Positions 6,868 to 7,232 of a stretch of DNA of 7,232 nt are shown one piece after another. The DNA comes from Caulobacter sp. Its GTDB lineage: Bacteria; Pseudomonadota; Alphaproteobacteria; Caulobacterales; Caulobacteraceae. Both the position numbers and the translations under genes were made by a program. The notes below the pieces were generated by a model. It was not told where the DNA came from. It searched no databases and saw only the letters and a list, made by a program, of their open reading frames with translations. Each line of letters opens with the position of its first letter. Within the stretch, counting starts at the first letter, position 1. The stretch is from assembly GCA_014378155.1 (NCBI GenBank), contig JACMOF010000131.1, positions 1 to 7,232 on the forward strand. The letters run 5' to 3'.

Positions 6868-7232
6868 ATGAAGACCCTGTCCCTCACCCTCGCCGCCCTG
6901 CTGGCGACGACCAGCCTGGCCGCTTGCGGCCGCAAGACCGAAGCGCCCGCCGCTCCGGCCGCGCCGGCGCCCGCCGCTGCGCCTGCTCCGGCCGCGCGCG
7001 GCGACATGGCCGGCATGGACATGGCGCCGGCCGACAAGATGGCCAAGGGCGTCGGCGTGGTGACGGCGATGGACAAGACCATCGGAACGATCACCCTCGA
7101 CCACGAAGCCATTCCCGAGGCCGGCTGGCCAGCCATGACCATGGGCTTCAAGGCCGCTCCGGCCCTGCTGGACGGCGTCGCGGTCGGCGACAAGGTCGCC
7201 TTCGACCTGAAACTCCATGACGGTTCGGGCGA
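6868..7232 (+). CDS. cusF: CusF-like copper-binding lipoprotein chaperone (3' end outside window)
   Basis: The gene is open to the window end; 121 complete codons are visible and only a short C-terminal part should be missing. Residues 1-19 are a lipoprotein signal peptide with lipobox LAAC, making Cys20 the lipidated residue. Gly21 follows, with no Asp at +2, so outer-membrane sorting is plausible though the rule is less certain outside enterics. Residues 25-43 are a Pro/Ala-rich tether. Residues 46-58 are methionine-rich (Met47, 50, 52, 58; DMAGMDM). From about 61 the CusF beta-barrel begins, with His79, Trp87, Met90 and Met92 (GWPAMTMGF) at the exact 8-3-2 spacing of E. coli CusF, where Trp caps Cu(I) held by His and two Met. 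The likely role is a membrane-tethered periplasmic chaperone delivering Cu(I)/Ag(I) to the adaptor and pump. Placement after cusA differs from E. coli cusCFBA. The domain resembles the one fused to the adaptor, including similar DNA at the WPAMTM motif. Confidence 0.93.
   Translation, partial: MKTLSLTLAALLATTSLAACGRKTEAPAAPAAPAPAAAPAPAARGDMAGMDMAPADKMAKGVGVVTAMDKTIGTITLDHEAIPEAGWPAMTMGFKAAPALLDGVAVGDKVAFDLKLHDGSG

Noticed and set aside
1..7232. tRNA, rRNA, CRISPR array or defence genes
   Set aside because: No cloverleaf, rRNA-like segment, regularly spaced repeats or nuclease-type genes were seen on either strand; the plus strand is almost fully occupied by the operon.

Overview
The window holds a copper/silver efflux operon from a GC-rich proteobacterium, next to the broken remains of an insertion sequence. 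The strong GC bias in third codon positions, the Ala/Pro/Arg-rich proteins and the gene types suggest an alphaproteobacterium of the Caulobacterales/Sphingomonadales kind. This is inference from style, because no taxonomic marker gene is present.

Layout. Positions 1-405, minus strand, carry a fragment of an IS630-family transposase that has lost its N-terminus and is frameshifted near position 36. Positions 406-471 are a short leader with a perfect but distant Shine-Dalgarno sequence. Positions 472-843 encode a small secreted Cys/Met/His-rich protein, probably a periplasmic metal-binding protein of no named family that I can assign. A 134-base gap (844-977) contains a hairpin and no gene. Then come a TolC/CusC-type outer-membrane channel (978-2204), a CusB-type periplasmic adaptor with a CusF domain fused to its C-terminus (2201-3694), a CusA-type heavy-metal RND pump (3691-6855), and a lipoprotein CusF-like chaperone (6868 to beyond the window end). 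The three pump genes overlap by ATGA at both junctions, and the chaperone follows the pump by 12 bases, so these four are almost certainly one transcript.

How they work together. CusA, CusB and CusC homologues would form the envelope-spanning complex that expels Cu(I)/Ag(I) from the periplasm and probably the cytoplasm. Metal specificity can be read from the sequence. CusA keeps the methionine triad at exactly the E. coli positions (573, 623, 672) and the proton-relay residues. CusB keeps the three-methionine N-terminal site with E. coli spacing. Both CusF domains keep the His-Trp-Met-Met copper site with E. coli spacing. The system differs from E. coli cusCFBA in three ways: copper-chaperone modules are present twice, one welded to the adaptor and one lipid-anchored; the channel is not a lipoprotein; and an extra Cys/Met-rich secreted protein precedes the operon. 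No cusRS or other regulator gene lies in the window.

I do not see a wholly new system. The most interesting points are the doubled CusF modules, the small Cys/Met-rich leader protein, the loss of one member of a conserved methionine pair in CusA (position 755), the Ser-Thr hexanucleotide repeat at the end of cusA, and the IS relic lying where upstream regulatory DNA would be expected.
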